DNA of 64,000 nt from positions 121,308 to 185,307 of the forward strand of contig CBDIDQ010000131.1 of the NCBI GenBank assembly GCA_965277695.1, written 5' to 3'. Each line of letters begins with the position of its first letter. Within the stretch, counting starts at the first letter, position 1. Position numbers and translations under genes: made by a program. The notes below the pieces were generated by a model. It was not told the origin of the DNA, made no database searches, and worked only from the letters and a program-made list of their open reading frames with translations. Below, in pieces: positions 37,609 through 47,666 of the stretch. This DNA comes from JABSOG01 sp965277695 (GTDB lineage: Bacteria; Pseudomonadota; Gammaproteobacteria; Enterobacterales; Alteromonadaceae).

Positions 37609-39944
37609 CAGTCTTGCTCACCTTTGGTTTTCAGTTCTTTTTTCAACAGCGACAAACACACTTCGGGTTCATCATTGAGTTTATTGGTTTGCCAAAACTC
37701 TTTAAGCGATTCAATCAATAACTCAACATCCTCCCGTTGCGTATCATAACGGGCTGTCGCTTTACCTGCCCGTAACACTTTAGTCGCCAACAGGTGATCA
37801 ACAGCAAAACCCAAGGTACTACCACAAGCGATCATCACCGGAATAAACCTTAACATTTGACGCTCCAGCCGATTGCCCCAACCAACGTTAAAATCATCTG
37901 CCAGACATTGAGAAAACGCTGACGCATCCAGTGCTTTAATCAGTTTCTTTACTTTGTTTTTGTGTTTGCTGCCGGCCTGTGCAAAAGCCTGCTCGATTGA
38001 TAAATAGCTATAGGTGATATTGCTTAAATTTTTATCAAGGTCAAATTCTTGCTGATGACGCGGTAATTCCATCACATGAGCACGGTCATAAGTTTTGTCG
38101 GCAAATTCAAAGGTGGTTTCGTCATGATTGGCAGTGCCAATAAACCAAACGTTGGGCGGAATAATAATGTCTTTGCCATTTTTCAGCAATTCAGGCCCAG
38201 ATGACTGACCGACAGTCATCAGATTAAGTAAACGATCTTTAGGGTCGAGTTCAAGGGCCGATAAAAACTCGGCAAAATACTGCTCGGGCCGTGACAGGTT
38301 CACTTCATCCAGCAAGATAATGTAAGGTCTATCGTGATAAAACGGTGTCTGTGCCTGATACAATCCCTGCAACGCCGGGCGCTCATAAAACTTTTTCTCA
38401 AAGGCATTATAATGCCCGATTAAATCATCTTTGTCCCGCCAACCGGCTTGCACCGAAACCGCTGTACAGCCACCATCGACCGCCCGGGCAAAGGCTTTGG
38501 CCAAACTGGTTTTACCGGTACCGCTAATGCCCTGCAAAATATGCAACTGGCTCATCGCCAACCCGGCAATAAACAACTGAATATCGCTTTTGCTGTAATA
38601 CAGCGCTTTTTGCTCTTGTGAGTCCCAACCAATTCGCTGTTGTAAATCATCAACAAAATCAGCCAAGTCAGGAATTTTTTCAACCAATGCCTTACCTTGA
38701 TGTACTTTGTCCATCTCCAGCAAAGCAGGAAAAGCCGTTAGCCCTTCTTTTCTGCCCCGTAAGTCATCGACATCGACGGCTAAACTATCGAGCTTGGCTT
38801 GCAACAATTGGTTGTGTTTTTCAATCACCTGCTTTTGTTTGTCCCGCTGCTCTAGTTCAATACAAGACAGCTGATTTTTATGCAGTTGAGTTTTAACTTG
38901 CGTCAGTTCGCTTTGGTGGTCCAACTCAGTTTGTTGAAGTTGCTGATAATTATGCTGCAAAGTTTTGTAACTCTGTTCAAGCTCATCACTGGGCTTGGCA
39001 TCAAGTTGCTGTTGTAAGCTCTGCAACTGGGTTTTGGTGTCTTCAAATTGCATCAATAATTGTTGTGGCGACAGGCCAGCCAATTGTCGTTCAATTTGTT
39101 TAAAAGCGCTGATTTGATTGAGATAATCATCTTCTTGCTGCTGATACTGTTCAATCTGTTGCGACAATATCTGGTTCTGACTGCTAAGCGAGCTAACCTG
39201 TTGGGTGAATTCACTTTCAACGTCTTCTCTTATTTCTGCCTTATATTGTTCAGTCTCAGCAGCGCTCATCTCCACTCGTTGCTGTTTGCGTGCAATGGAT
39301 CTTTTTTTATTTTCTTGCTCAAAAGCCACTGTCTCCAGCTCAGCCTGTTTTTCAGCCAAGTGCTCAGTCAGCCCTTGCATTTTTTGCTGTTGTGCTTTAA
39401 ATATACCCGTTTTATCGACGTGCAAATCAGCAATCTCACTTTCAATTACCTGTTTTTGTTGTTCGAATTGCGCTAGCATGGCCAGATTTTTATCGGCAAA
39501 ATTATTATCGGCATCCATTTCACGCACCATTAAATCACGTAAACGTTCAACCAAATCAGCTTTTTTCGTGGCCAGTTGCTTTACATTATCAGCATGTAAC
39601 TGCTGTTCAGCCGTCAACTGCTCACGCGCCTGCTTTAAGTCATCTATGTCTGATAGTTTGCGTGATAACGCCTGCTTATGAGCTTGCTCAGCCTCTTTTG
39701 ATACCTCAAGTTGCGCCCTTATCTCTGTCACCAATTGCCTGAGATCAGCAACCAATGAGCTGGGGACAGTGGCCTCACTTATCGCCATAGATTGTTGCAC
39801 TTTATCAGTCAACTCAGCGATCTTACCCGGGGTCTGATTGTTACTCACCAATTGACCAACAGCCGACATAGCACTACGTAAACCATTACCCTGACCGTTT
39901 GTTTTGACTACGGCTGGTTTTTTATTCTTTTTTCCTTTACTCAT
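37608..39944 (-). CDS. McrB-like AAA+ ATPase with long N-terminal coiled coil
   Basis: 778 residues. About 60-400 is a glutamine- and glutamate-rich coiled coil (many LEKK/QQQL heptads). The AAA+ module follows: Walker A GISGTGKT (473-480), Walker B YIILLDEVNLSRPEQ (541-555), sensor-1 FIGTANHDET (601-610) and an arginine-finger-like YDRAHVMELP (619-628), the layout of McrB/MoxR-type ATPases that drive a partner nuclease or remodel a target. The coiled coil may oligomerise or extend the motor. The gene overlaps the one before by 8 bp and the DUF2357 gene after it, so the two likely form an McrBC-like complex. Confidence 0.9.
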   Translation of the reverse strand: MSKGKKNKKPAVVKTNGQGNGLRSAMSAVGQLVSNNQTPGKIAELTDKVQQSMAISEATVPSSLVADLRQLVTEIRAQLEVSKEAEQAHKQALSRKLSDIDDLKQAREQLTAEQQLHADNVKQLATKKADLVERLRDLMVREMDADNNFADKNLAMLAQFEQQKQVIESEIADLHVDKTGIFKAQQQKMQGLTEHLAEKQAELETVAFEQENKKRSIARKQQRVEMSAAETEQYKAEIREDVESEFTQQVSSLSSQNQILSQQIEQYQQQEDDYLNQISAFKQIERQLAGLSPQQLLMQFEDTKTQLQSLQQQLDAKPSDELEQSYKTLQHNYQQLQQTELDHQSELTQVKTQLHKNQLSCIELEQRDKQKQVIEKHNQLLQAKLDSLAVDVDDLRGRKEGLTAFPALLEMDKVHQGKALVEKIPDLADFVDDLQQRIGWDSQEQKALYYSKSDIQLFIAGLAMSQLHILQGISGTGKTSLAKAFARAVDGGCTAVSVQAGWRDKDDLIGHYNAFEKKFYERPALQGLYQAQTPFYHDRPYIILLDEVNLSRPEQYFAEFLSALELDPKDRLLNLMTVGQSSGPELLKNGKDIIIPPNVWFIGTANHDETTFEFADKTYDRAHVMELPRHQQEFDLDKNLSNITYSYLSIEQAFAQAGSKHKNKVKKLIKALDASAFSQCLADDFNVGWGNRLERQMLRFIPVMIACGSTLGFAVDHLLATKVLRAGKATARYDTQREDVELLIESLKEFWQTNKLNDEPEVCLSLLKKELKTKGEQD

Positions 39945-41460
39945 GAGTCTCTCCCAGGATAGTTGCTAATACAGTTAATAATGTTTCGACAGTGGCACAA
40001 TGATTTAACGCCTCTGTTTTATTTAATTTGTCCAAGCTGGCATGACTGGCTTTACGGTTACGATCATTAGCTAAACAAATAATATCATCGAGCCAATCAG
40101 CGTAAACTTGGTTGATTTGCTCAACCACTAGTGGAAAAGCCAGCAACACTGCTGCCAGCATCGCTTTTAAAGACTGATTGCCATGGGTCAGTGCCGAGCG
40201 AATATTACCGCCTCTGACCGTGGCCAATTGAGTGGCGGCATACTCACTGTTGCAACCCAACTGTTGAAACATGGCTTTGAGTAACAGTTTGCTATTGTTA
40301 TACACCGGATAGCCATTACCACCCCAATCTTTAACCAAAACATGCCAGTCGGTATTAGCCGGGTCCGGTTTCACCAGCGTTTTCGCCCAAGCTTCAACCA
40401 CATTTTGTGACTCGCTCAACAGACTGTTTAGCAACTCTGGCCGGGGCGCTTCTCCCGCTTCATTTACCCGGATTTTAAGCCGCAACATACTGAGTACTTG
40501 ATCGTGAATCAATGAATACTTGTCAGTCCAACCATAGTTTTCCCACAATGCCAAATTAGCCCTTTCGTCAAAAACTTTCTGTTGTGCTTGGTAACTACTA
40601 TCACCTTTATCGCCTTGTACTTCGGCGATCCCCATAACGCTATCAATATAGCCATTAAGGCTTTTATTATTTTTGGCACATTGGATCACACTATCACGCA
40701 ACAGAGGTAACGCCTGCGTCAAACCCGCAGGGTCGGAAATATACCAAGGTTGCTCGCCGCCAATGCTCGAAAAAATCTGTAAATGAACATAAACAGGAAT
40801 GGGTTCTGCCTCAATCAATTGTACGGTACCGGACTTCAAACTGTCGTCAGCCAGCTCAACGCCCCCTTGTTTGAGCTGATTGCGCTCAAGTCGGTGTTGT
40901 TTCACCGCATCGGCCATTTGTTGCGGTTTTGGCGGTTCAGGTTGTCGGCCATTGGTTTTAATCAGCAACGGTGTCACCCGCTTGCCCGATGAACGACTTT
41001 TAACAAAGCTAGGGAACTCCTGACTCAAATCTATTGTATCAATATGGGATATTTTACTAAACAGACGAGGTAACAATTGACCACTTTGGGCATCCTGAAT
41101 TAAGTAATAGCTATCATAGTGCGTTGACTGTTGCTGTATCCCCCCAAGCACTTCAATGCCTTGCTCAGTGACCTGCCAACCATCAAGCAGCCCTTTATTT
41201 TCAAGCTCAGCAATGATATGCAATACCAGTTCTTTATCCAGGTTGCTGTAACTGACCAATGAGTCTAGTACCTGACAACCAGACCTGATCAGCTTTAACA
41301 ATAATGTCTGAAACAAATTTAACTCAGGCACATCACTAGGTGCCAATACCCGCCAGAGAAAAAATGGCCAAAATACACTGCGGCTTTGTTCATAATGAAC
41401 CCCACTGACTCGATGCGGCGATATAAAACTAATAGCAAACCAATCGTTATGGCTGAACAT
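39937..41460 (-). CDS. operon protein of unknown function, winged-helix-like N-terminus
   Basis: 507 residues from the ATG at 41460, which has GAGGAG 7 bases upstream; it overlaps the helicase stop by 14 bp. I do not recognise the family. Residues about 50-115 (LLLKLIRSGCQVLDSLVSYS ... LENKGLLDGWQVTEQG) look like a winged-helix domain; a basic linker follows (KPQQMADAVKQHRLERNQLK), and the rest is mixed, with a C-terminal helical part (LATVRGGNIRSALTHGNQS). No nuclease or NTPase motif is visible. Its place between the helicase and the AAA+ genes suggests a DNA-binding adaptor of the complex. Confidence 0.75.
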   Translation of the reverse strand: MFSHNDWFAISFISPHRVSGVHYEQSRSVFWPFFLWRVLAPSDVPELNLFQTLLLKLIRSGCQVLDSLVSYSNLDKELVLHIIAELENKGLLDGWQVTEQGIEVLGGIQQQSTHYDSYYLIQDAQSGQLLPRLFSKISHIDTIDLSQEFPSFVKSRSSGKRVTPLLIKTNGRQPEPPKPQQMADAVKQHRLERNQLKQGGVELADDSLKSGTVQLIEAEPIPVYVHLQIFSSIGGEQPWYISDPAGLTQALPLLRDSVIQCAKNNKSLNGYIDSVMGIAEVQGDKGDSSYQAQQKVFDERANLALWENYGWTDKYSLIHDQVLSMLRLKIRVNEAGEAPRPELLNSLLSESQNVVEAWAKTLVKPDPANTDWHVLVKDWGGNGYPVYNNSKLLLKAMFQQLGCNSEYAATQLATVRGGNIRSALTHGNQSLKAMLAAVLLAFPLVVEQINQVYADWLDDIICLANDRNRKASHASLDKLNKTEALNHCATVETLLTVLATILGETHE

Positions 41461-44400
41461 TTGCGCGCTCCTCACATAACTGACGAATAAATCCGGCAAT
41501 GGACGGTACTGCCAACTTAGCCTCAGTACCACTAAACATTTGTTTGTCACCGACCGCAGTAATAAATCGCTTCGCCCGGCTAAAAGCCACATTTAAGCGG
41601 TTTGGGGTGCGAATAAAGCCAAACTTGCGATTCAGACTCACTTCATCTTCACCTTTATGGCGATTGGAACGCACCGTTGAAAGAATAACAATATCAAACT
41701 CCTTGCCTTGAAAAGCATCAACTGAACCAACTCGTAGTCGCTCTGAACCATCAAGGGTTGCCCGATAGTCTGACTTATACAGCCACCCAGATTCGTCCTT
41801 ATCGCAAATTTCTAGCTGCTGCAATGCCTCAAATATCTCTTCACGTTGAGGCGCATAAAAAGTGATCACGCCAATACTGAGTTTATCGGTTTGATTTAGC
41901 AGCTGTTTCACAATCTCTGCAACTTTGACTGCCTCAGCCCTGCGGTAATAACTGTGTGAGCGACGCTTCTCACCGCCAGCCTGATGAGGAACATCCACCC
42001 ATTTGGCGACACCTTTATCGTAACCGGACAAATCAACGGCAAAATCCTCTGCTGGTAATATCGAGTTTATTTTTGGCTGTTGCTCGGCCTCATAAAAATG
42101 ACGACTGACAAAATCACCAATTTTAGGATGCATCCGAAACTGGGTATCAAGCATCACCGTGCGCGGCCTGCCGTCTTTGGCCTCACGCGCTTTCAACTGC
42201 TCATATAACCGTTGAAACAGACTCTTTTTTAACGCCTCACTGGTCAATTGATTCAAATCCGATTGGTCTAGCATTTGTTCTTCAATCGCTGGTTCCAGCA
42301 TTTGTGGCAACTGAAAGTGGTCGCCCACCAAGATGATCCGCCGTCTGGCCAGCGCCATGGGAATAAACAAATCCAGCGGATTAGCTCTGGCAGCTTCATC
42401 AACAATCACGGTATCGAAGCTGATACTCTGCTGACTGTCCAGCTCCGCTAATGACGGTACTATCGCTTGTTTATACTGTGCCAGTCGCTCAGATCCGGCA
42501 CGCTGACACGAAGCCCCCACAGCAATGGTATATTGCTGCACCGAACTAGCTACATAGTCTGGTTGCGACTCAATGGTCTGTCGATACTCAGCCAAAATAT
42601 CAGGCACACCCGCTAAACAAGTGGCCAACTGATCACTCAATACCGCGTCTATCGCATAAAGTGTCGATATCACAGGTTGAGATAAACCACCCCGAATGAT
42701 TCGAGGACGTGAACTGACCATCAACGCATCAATAAGTGCTTCTTTTATCAGCCCAATACTGTCTAGTTGTGCTTGACTTAACGGTTCAAACACATCGGCA
42801 AGCATGTTTAGTGTCTCGATGGCTTTTTTATCCCGGACATTATCTTGACGTTTTAATGCCTGGATACAACGCCATAACATCTGGGGGCCATCATCTGCAA
42901 AGCTTTTTGTGGTGGTTCTTAATCCCCGGATCTTATTCAGTAATTTGCTATTATCCTGTGATGTGCTTGAAGGCGGCGCAAATAGTTGCTCAAGCTCGAT
43001 TAACCGTCGTCGTAAATCCAGAGTCACTTTAAACCCATGCAGCTGGTGTAAATCATCAACAATAACCGCCAACTTTTCACAGTACTGATGACGTTCAGTT
43101 TCAGCAGTACGGCTGTTTAATAGCACCGCAATAGCCGCGCGGGCATTTGTCATCAGGCTATAGGCACTATCAGTCTGATTCATGCTAGCCAACTCGCTGT
43201 CAAGATGACTGATTTGCTTTCGGTTCCACTGTTCAAGCAACAACCCGGCCCGATGTTTATCGTCGGCCCGCACCGCCGGTAAACCAAAAGCCTCAGAGCG
43301 GGCGACGACATTATCGACCGCATCATTTTGAAAGCTGGTCAGTAGAATATCAGCGGTCAAACCGGCTTTATGTTCTTCTGCCAGACGATGTTGCAGCGCA
43401 CTGATCACTTGGGTTTTACCTGTCCCCGGCGGGCCGAGGATCAAGGCGATATCCGGCGTATTCAGTGCCACATGCAAGGCTTCTTGCTGTTTTGCGGTAG
43501 CTTGGGCTTTAAATGACTTCCTCACCGTCGGTGTCATCGCTTCGAGGGTTTTATCAGCACGACGTGGCAGGTCAAAATCAATGTTCTCTATCAATGCCCG
43601 CAATTGCGGCATCGGGTTGGCCGCCGTTGTAATAGCATCTCTGGCCCTTTCACGGCGTTGCATTTGTACCATGGTGCCGCTGATAGACGGATAGATAACC
43701 CCTTTGGTCGGCGGCTGACCACGCTGCTCCAGTTTCAGCACCACAAATTGTGCCGTATAACTAAGCAATTTGGCTTTTTGCGGTTCTTTCCCATGCATCG
43801 AAGTGGCTGCTGTCGAGTCTGCGATGTTGCTTAACCAATCCGGTATTTCAGTAGCAATTTCAACATTTCCCATACTGTCTGTTGGCGACTCCCGCAATGC
43901 CTCAAACATGACTTTGACTGCATCAGTGTCTTTTTGGTGATAATAAAACTGCCACTGCGCCCCATCCACATGATTGTTGAATTCACATTTGACAAAACGA
44001 ACAAAACCAATGGCCTTCGCAGCCGCTACCGCCTGTTGCTGGCCAATCTGATTATATTCATTCCACAGCGCAATATAAGCGCCATTGTTGCGCTGTAACT
44101 CAGCAAACTTTTGCTGCACCAACGGGTCTTGCAACTGCACCGCCAAAGTAGCATCAACAAACTCAGTCGTGGCAGTCAGTGAACTAATCTGGTAATTTCT
44201 ATTTCTCGGCGCAGGCTGAATTTTTCTGATCAATAAACGCCCAACGCTGGCAAATTCCAACGTCAAATGATACTGACTACCAATACAAATCAGGGTTTGG
44301 TTATTGAGATAAGACAGTTCAGCCCTAGCGATATCGCTGGCATAAGTGGTATCGTTAGCATAAGTTGCCAGCAACAAGGCACTTTGTTGATTTATCATCA

Positions 44401-44797
44401 CAATAAAGGTTGCTTGTAACCAGTCACATACAGCTTTAATTGCAGGGTCGACAAGCCCGGCCAACCTGGCCACATCGGCACAAATTTTCTCATCAACACC
44501 AAGCTGTAAGGTTTGCTCAAATGCAACCCTTAATGGCATACAGGGGATCACCTGTAAAAACAGTTTTTCTTGTTTAACCGTCGTCAATTGCCACAAATAA
44601 TGGTCAAAATTGCCCAGAGCCTGTGCATTAGCGGCGTCATTCAATTCAACCAGCTGATCATTACTGCGGATAAATACCACGCCATCGAGATCATGTAATG
44701 TCACCTCATCACCAGAGCTCAGCTCAACCGAAGGCGCTTTAGTGCTCACTTCAATAATTTGCTCATTGCATAGGTAGGTTAATTGATTAATTTTCAT
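41447..44797 (-). CDS. UPF1-like superfamily 1 helicase
   Basis: 1,116 residues. The first ~420 have no recognised domain. The SF1 core follows: Q-motif region ATAKQQEAL, Walker A GPPGTGKT (455-462), Walker B VIVDEAARANPLDL, motif III VGDHFQLPQ, motif IV QFRMHPKIGDFV, motif V VGSVDAFQGKEFDIVILS and motif VI NVAFSRAKR, all intact. A long insertion separates motifs I and II. UPF1/DNA2-like helicases unwind RNA or DNA 5'-3'. No fused nuclease is visible. In this operon it is the most obvious nucleic-acid motor and a candidate effector or sensor under control of the kinase-phosphatase pair encoded just upstream. Confidence 0.92.
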   Translation of the reverse strand: MKINQLTYLCNEQIIEVSTKAPSVELSSGDEVTLHDLDGVVFIRSNDQLVELNDAANAQALGNFDHYLWQLTTVKQEKLFLQVIPCMPLRVAFEQTLQLGVDEKICADVARLAGLVDPAIKAVCDWLQATFIVMINQQSALLLATYANDTTYASDIARAELSYLNNQTLICIGSQYHLTLEFASVGRLLIRKIQPAPRNRNYQISSLTATTEFVDATLAVQLQDPLVQQKFAELQRNNGAYIALWNEYNQIGQQQAVAAAKAIGFVRFVKCEFNNHVDGAQWQFYYHQKDTDAVKVMFEALRESPTDSMGNVEIATEIPDWLSNIADSTAATSMHGKEPQKAKLLSYTAQFVVLKLEQRGQPPTKGVIYPSISGTMVQMQRRERARDAITTAANPMPQLRALIENIDFDLPRRADKTLEAMTPTVRKSFKAQATAKQQEALHVALNTPDIALILGPPGTGKTQVISALQHRLAEEHKAGLTADILLTSFQNDAVDNVVARSEAFGLPAVRADDKHRAGLLLEQWNRKQISHLDSELASMNQTDSAYSLMTNARAAIAVLLNSRTAETERHQYCEKLAVIVDDLHQLHGFKVTLDLRRRLIELEQLFAPPSSTSQDNSKLLNKIRGLRTTTKSFADDGPQMLWRCIQALKRQDNVRDKKAIETLNMLADVFEPLSQAQLDSIGLIKEALIDALMVSSRPRIIRGGLSQPVISTLYAIDAVLSDQLATCLAGVPDILAEYRQTIESQPDYVASSVQQYTIAVGASCQRAGSERLAQYKQAIVPSLAELDSQQSISFDTVIVDEAARANPLDLFIPMALARRRIILVGDHFQLPQMLEPAIEEQMLDQSDLNQLTSEALKKSLFQRLYEQLKAREAKDGRPRTVMLDTQFRMHPKIGDFVSRHFYEAEQQPKINSILPAEDFAVDLSGYDKGVAKWVDVPHQAGGEKRRSHSYYRRAEAVKVAEIVKQLLNQTDKLSIGVITFYAPQREEIFEALQQLEICDKDESGWLYKSDYRATLDGSERLRVGSVDAFQGKEFDIVILSTVRSNRHKGEDEVSLNRKFGFIRTPNRLNVAFSRAKRFITAVGDKQMFSGTEAKLAVPSIAGFIRQLCEERANVQP

Positions 44798-44803
44798 CTT
44801 GTA

Positions 44804-46267
44804 TTACCACCTTAACCAACAGACATTTTTTAACCCATCATCGGCATTGTCTGTAACAATACGCAATGATCTCCCTTTACGAGCAGACTGTTGCAAGGTC
44901 ACTGGCTGGCTCATCACTCTTGGTTTGCCATCGCCTCTGGTAATGCTTAAATGGACACCAGCACAAGGAGTGATCAGTAACACTTGTTCATCCAATTTCA
45001 GATGAAACAAGGGTTTAGCGGTTAACCAAAACTGACTACCCGGGGGCGAACTTTTAATGATCAAAGTGGTGTGAATATTTAATATTTGGCGTTCACCAGT
45101 ATCAATATAACAATCTGCCGATTCAGTGTGTTCAATCTGTGCGATTGTCGCGTCATAAAGAAAATGGCGTAAATAAACCAATTGCTGCTGATGCGCTTGC
45201 TCAGGGCAAAATGGACATTCCAGATGCTCGTTATCAGGTAAAAATCGGTAAGTTGCGCGACACTCATGATTTTGACAATCCACCAGCAATTCACTCAGAC
45301 GTTCAAAGGTTTCAGCCCATTCACTCATTGAAGGTCGGGCAAAGGGATCTGCTTTACCCGCTTCAAAACAACGAGCGAAAGCTGCTATCAGTGGTTTTAG
45401 TGCCACCAACTCCAACGGGATACCAGTCGTGACTTCGTTGGTATGATCTTGAGAATGATAAACCCAAGGTAATTTGCCATTAAAGGCATCCGCCTCAAGC
45501 TCAGGCTCGCCATCATTAACTAAGTCACCGATAAAGGGATGATTGGTGGTCAGCAATTTAAAGGCGATCACCGCAAAGCTCCATGAGTCGGTCAATGATG
45601 ACACCAGTGAATCCCCACTAATCACCTCAGGTGCGCCAAAACCGGGGCTATAAATACCGCTGGCCCGGCCTTCGTGTTCAGCCGAATCAAACGCGTTACG
45701 CTGATTTAAACAAATATTGTCACAATCGATAAGCCACAATTCATTGTGCTCAATCTCACCGGAGACAAAAATATTGGCCGGAGACAAATCACCATAAGCC
45801 AGCCCTCTGCCGTGTAAATCCGCCAGTGTTCTGGCCAGTTTCGCCATTAATGTCATACGCCGTTTGATCCCGCCGCTTTGCAAATAAAAAAGCGGACTAG
45901 CAGTCTCGGCCATTGCCTGTTCACTGTCATCCATCAATTGTTGCAGCGGCGTCAGGCCATCCATTAATTCCATCACATAACCGGCATGGTTTTTTGCTTC
46001 AATACATGAAATTGGTTTGGCAACATTAAGCTTTTCAAGGGGTTGGCGTATCAGCCAGCGTACATGCTCAAGCCAGCGTTGGCGTTTGGCGACTTGTGAT
46101 ATTCGACTCATTTTAACCAGCACATTGTCATAATCAGTGGTAAAAACAATCCCCTGTCCGCCCTCACCTACCGCTTTGCCAAGGATAAATCGCTGATCAT
46201 GCTCATCGGTAACTTTCCTTTTTACAGTTTTACTCTTTGTTGTTTTATTCATTACTTCACTATCCAT
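44804..46267 (-). CDS. Ser/Thr protein kinase of a TerY-P-type triad
   Basis: 487 residues. Kinase domain: glycine loop GEGGQG (34-39), VLVK lysine (52), catalytic loop GDLSPAN (159-165), metal-binding DCD in place of DFG (181-183), APE motif GAPE (211-214) and a conserved arginine near ARPSMSEW. After it a zinc-ribbon-like segment (CQNHECRATY ... LECPFC, about 330-355) and a C-terminal beta-rich region of unknown role. In TerY-P triads such kinases, a PP2C phosphatase and a vWA protein form one switch. The start overlaps the phosphatase stop by 8 bp; an ATG at 46252 is an alternative. Only 6 bp separate it from the helicase. Confidence 0.92.
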   Translation of the reverse strand: MDSEVMNKTTKSKTVKRKVTDEHDQRFILGKAVGEGGQGIVFTTDYDNVLVKMSRISQVAKRQRWLEHVRWLIRQPLEKLNVAKPISCIEAKNHAGYVMELMDGLTPLQQLMDDSEQAMAETASPLFYLQSGGIKRRMTLMAKLARTLADLHGRGLAYGDLSPANIFVSGEIEHNELWLIDCDNICLNQRNAFDSAEHEGRASGIYSPGFGAPEVISGDSLVSSLTDSWSFAVIAFKLLTTNHPFIGDLVNDGEPELEADAFNGKLPWVYHSQDHTNEVTTGIPLELVALKPLIAAFARCFEAGKADPFARPSMSEWAETFERLSELLVDCQNHECRATYRFLPDNEHLECPFCPEQAHQQQLVYLRHFLYDATIAQIEHTESADCYIDTGERQILNIHTTLIIKSSPPGSQFWLTAKPLFHLKLDEQVLLITPCAGVHLSITRGDGKPRVMSQPVTLQQSARKGRSLRIVTDNADDGLKNVCWLRW

Positions 46268-46958
46268 TCAGTGTTAATAACGCCAATGTTTTATCATCCA
46301 GATGATGCGGGGTTGCCCAGTCCACCAATTCGTTTTTCAACCAACTTTTGCGTCTTCGCAAACCATAGCGGTGACACCTTTGGATAATGGTGTTGGCAAA
46401 ATCCAGCTCCATGCTAGGGAGTAAATCATCACTGATGCCATCACTCATCAATATCACCGCTTCACCCGGTTTAAGCGTTTGCGAGGTAACCTGCCAGTCT
46501 GAAAACTTTTTGGCAAAACCCAGTCCAGTGGTTTGATTGCCAAAACTCTGCGACTCCGCAGCTTTTGTTACCACACCATAGGGCACCGTCATAATCACAC
46601 CATCACCCAATTGAAAGGTCCGCAACCTGCCGTTATGACCTAACCAGACAAACAAACAAGTGGTTACTGCTTGAGTCGGGTCAATCGTTTTTAAGTTGTC
46701 TAACCAATGCTGGTAAACATCCCGGATCAACTCTCTGTTATCTCGTTCAAAAGCACTGCTTGCCACCACGGCACGAACTGAGCGACACGCCTGTTTTGCC
46801 CCAATATCCGCCTTCGAACGAGAGCCCATGCCATCACACACCACCGCCAGATAACCACTGTTGACCTTGCCAACAAAACAAGCATCCTGATTTGGTAGAC
46901 CATTAGCAATATGCCCAGGACCTTTGACTGACACCGCCAACGAAGTGACCTTCACCAT
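46260..46958 (-). CDS. PP2C-family protein phosphatase
   Basis: 232 residues, a complete PPM fold. The metal-binding aspartates are present in NQDACF, VVCDGMGSRS, QLGDG and LMSDGISDD, and the final DDKTLALL motif closes the domain. It should remove phosphate from targets of the kinase encoded next, opposing it. Its ATG overlaps the end of the vWA gene by 7 bp. No regulatory or membrane part is seen. Confidence 0.93.
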   Translation of the reverse strand: MVKVTSLAVSVKGPGHIANGLPNQDACFVGKVNSGYLAVVCDGMGSRSKADIGAKQACRSVRAVVASSAFERDNRELIRDVYQHWLDNLKTIDPTQAVTTCLFVWLGHNGRLRTFQLGDGVIMTVPYGVVTKAAESQSFGNQTTGLGFAKKFSDWQVTSQTLKPGEAVILMSDGISDDLLPSMELDFANTIIQRCHRYGLRRRKSWLKNELVDWATPHHLDDKTLALLTLNG

Positions 46959-47647
46959 TTACCTGTTGAATACAAACCAAGGTCGTCATCACCTTCTTCG
47001 GGCAACTCATCAAAATCAATGGGGATTAGATCATTTGGTGTCTGGCTACGTGAACGGGTGGTTACACTCATGGTAACCGCGCGGAAAAAACGGTGAATAT
47101 CTCCTGCCTCATGAGCTTTAAACACACCCGCTTCAACATCGTTATTAAACTGGGCGAGCATTTGCTCATCGGCCTCGCTACCGATGGCCATGGCAAAACG
47201 AGCCGCTTTATCGGCCCGGGGTGATTGACATAATTCGGCAAATTTTTCTTGCCAGTTGTCGGTAGGAATACCATCTGAAACGAGGATAATTACCGGTTGG
47301 TAGTCTCGTGAAGTGATCAGCGCTTGGTCTTCAACCAACGATTGTGCCAACTCGAAAGCCCCGCCCATTGGTGTGCGACCATCTGCCGATAAATGCAAAG
47401 GTTGCTCAATGTCAGCTACAGCCGTCAGCGGTAAATGGAGCCGTGCGGCCTCACCACCAAAAGTGATCACACCGACCTGTATCTGTGCCTGACGGACCGA
47501 CTCTTGAGCAAAGGTTGCCAGCATATTTTGCATCGCTTCATTTAATGCTGCGATTTTGCCGTTTACCGACATACTGCCGCTGGTATCGGCAAGAATAATC
47601 AGCGGCAAAACCCGAGCTTTGGCAGCGGTGAATTTTTTCAGACTCAT
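46952..47647 (-). CDS. TerY-like von Willebrand A protein
   Basis: 231 residues, a single vWA domain with the metal-ion-dependent adhesion motif DTSGSMS (21-27), the later threonine in DGRTPMGGAF and the aspartate in LVSDGIPTD. The acidic tail (DFDELPEEGDDDLG) may be a docking element. It resembles TerY of the tellurite/stress (Ter) systems; the TerY-kinase-phosphatase set has been reported as an antiphage module. It is the first gene of the operon, behind a leader with three 13-bp repeats and a sigma-54-like promoter. Confidence 0.9.
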   Translation of the reverse strand: MSLKKFTAAKARVLPLIILADTSGSMSVNGKIAALNEAMQNMLATFAQESVRQAQIQVGVITFGGEAARLHLPLTAVADIEQPLHLSADGRTPMGGAFELAQSLVEDQALITSRDYQPVIILVSDGIPTDNWQEKFAELCQSPRADKAARFAMAIGSEADEQMLAQFNNDVEAGVFKAHEAGDIHRFFRAVTMSVTTRSRSQTPNDLIPIDFDELPEEGDDDLGLYSTGKW

Positions 47648-47666
47648 TATTATTTTTCCTTTGTTG

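Noticed and set aside
39060..39681. Plus-strand open frames of 138-158 codons opposite the AAA+ coiled coil
   Set aside because: Low-complexity Gln/Glu codons produce long antisense frames; the minus-strand ATPase is clear.
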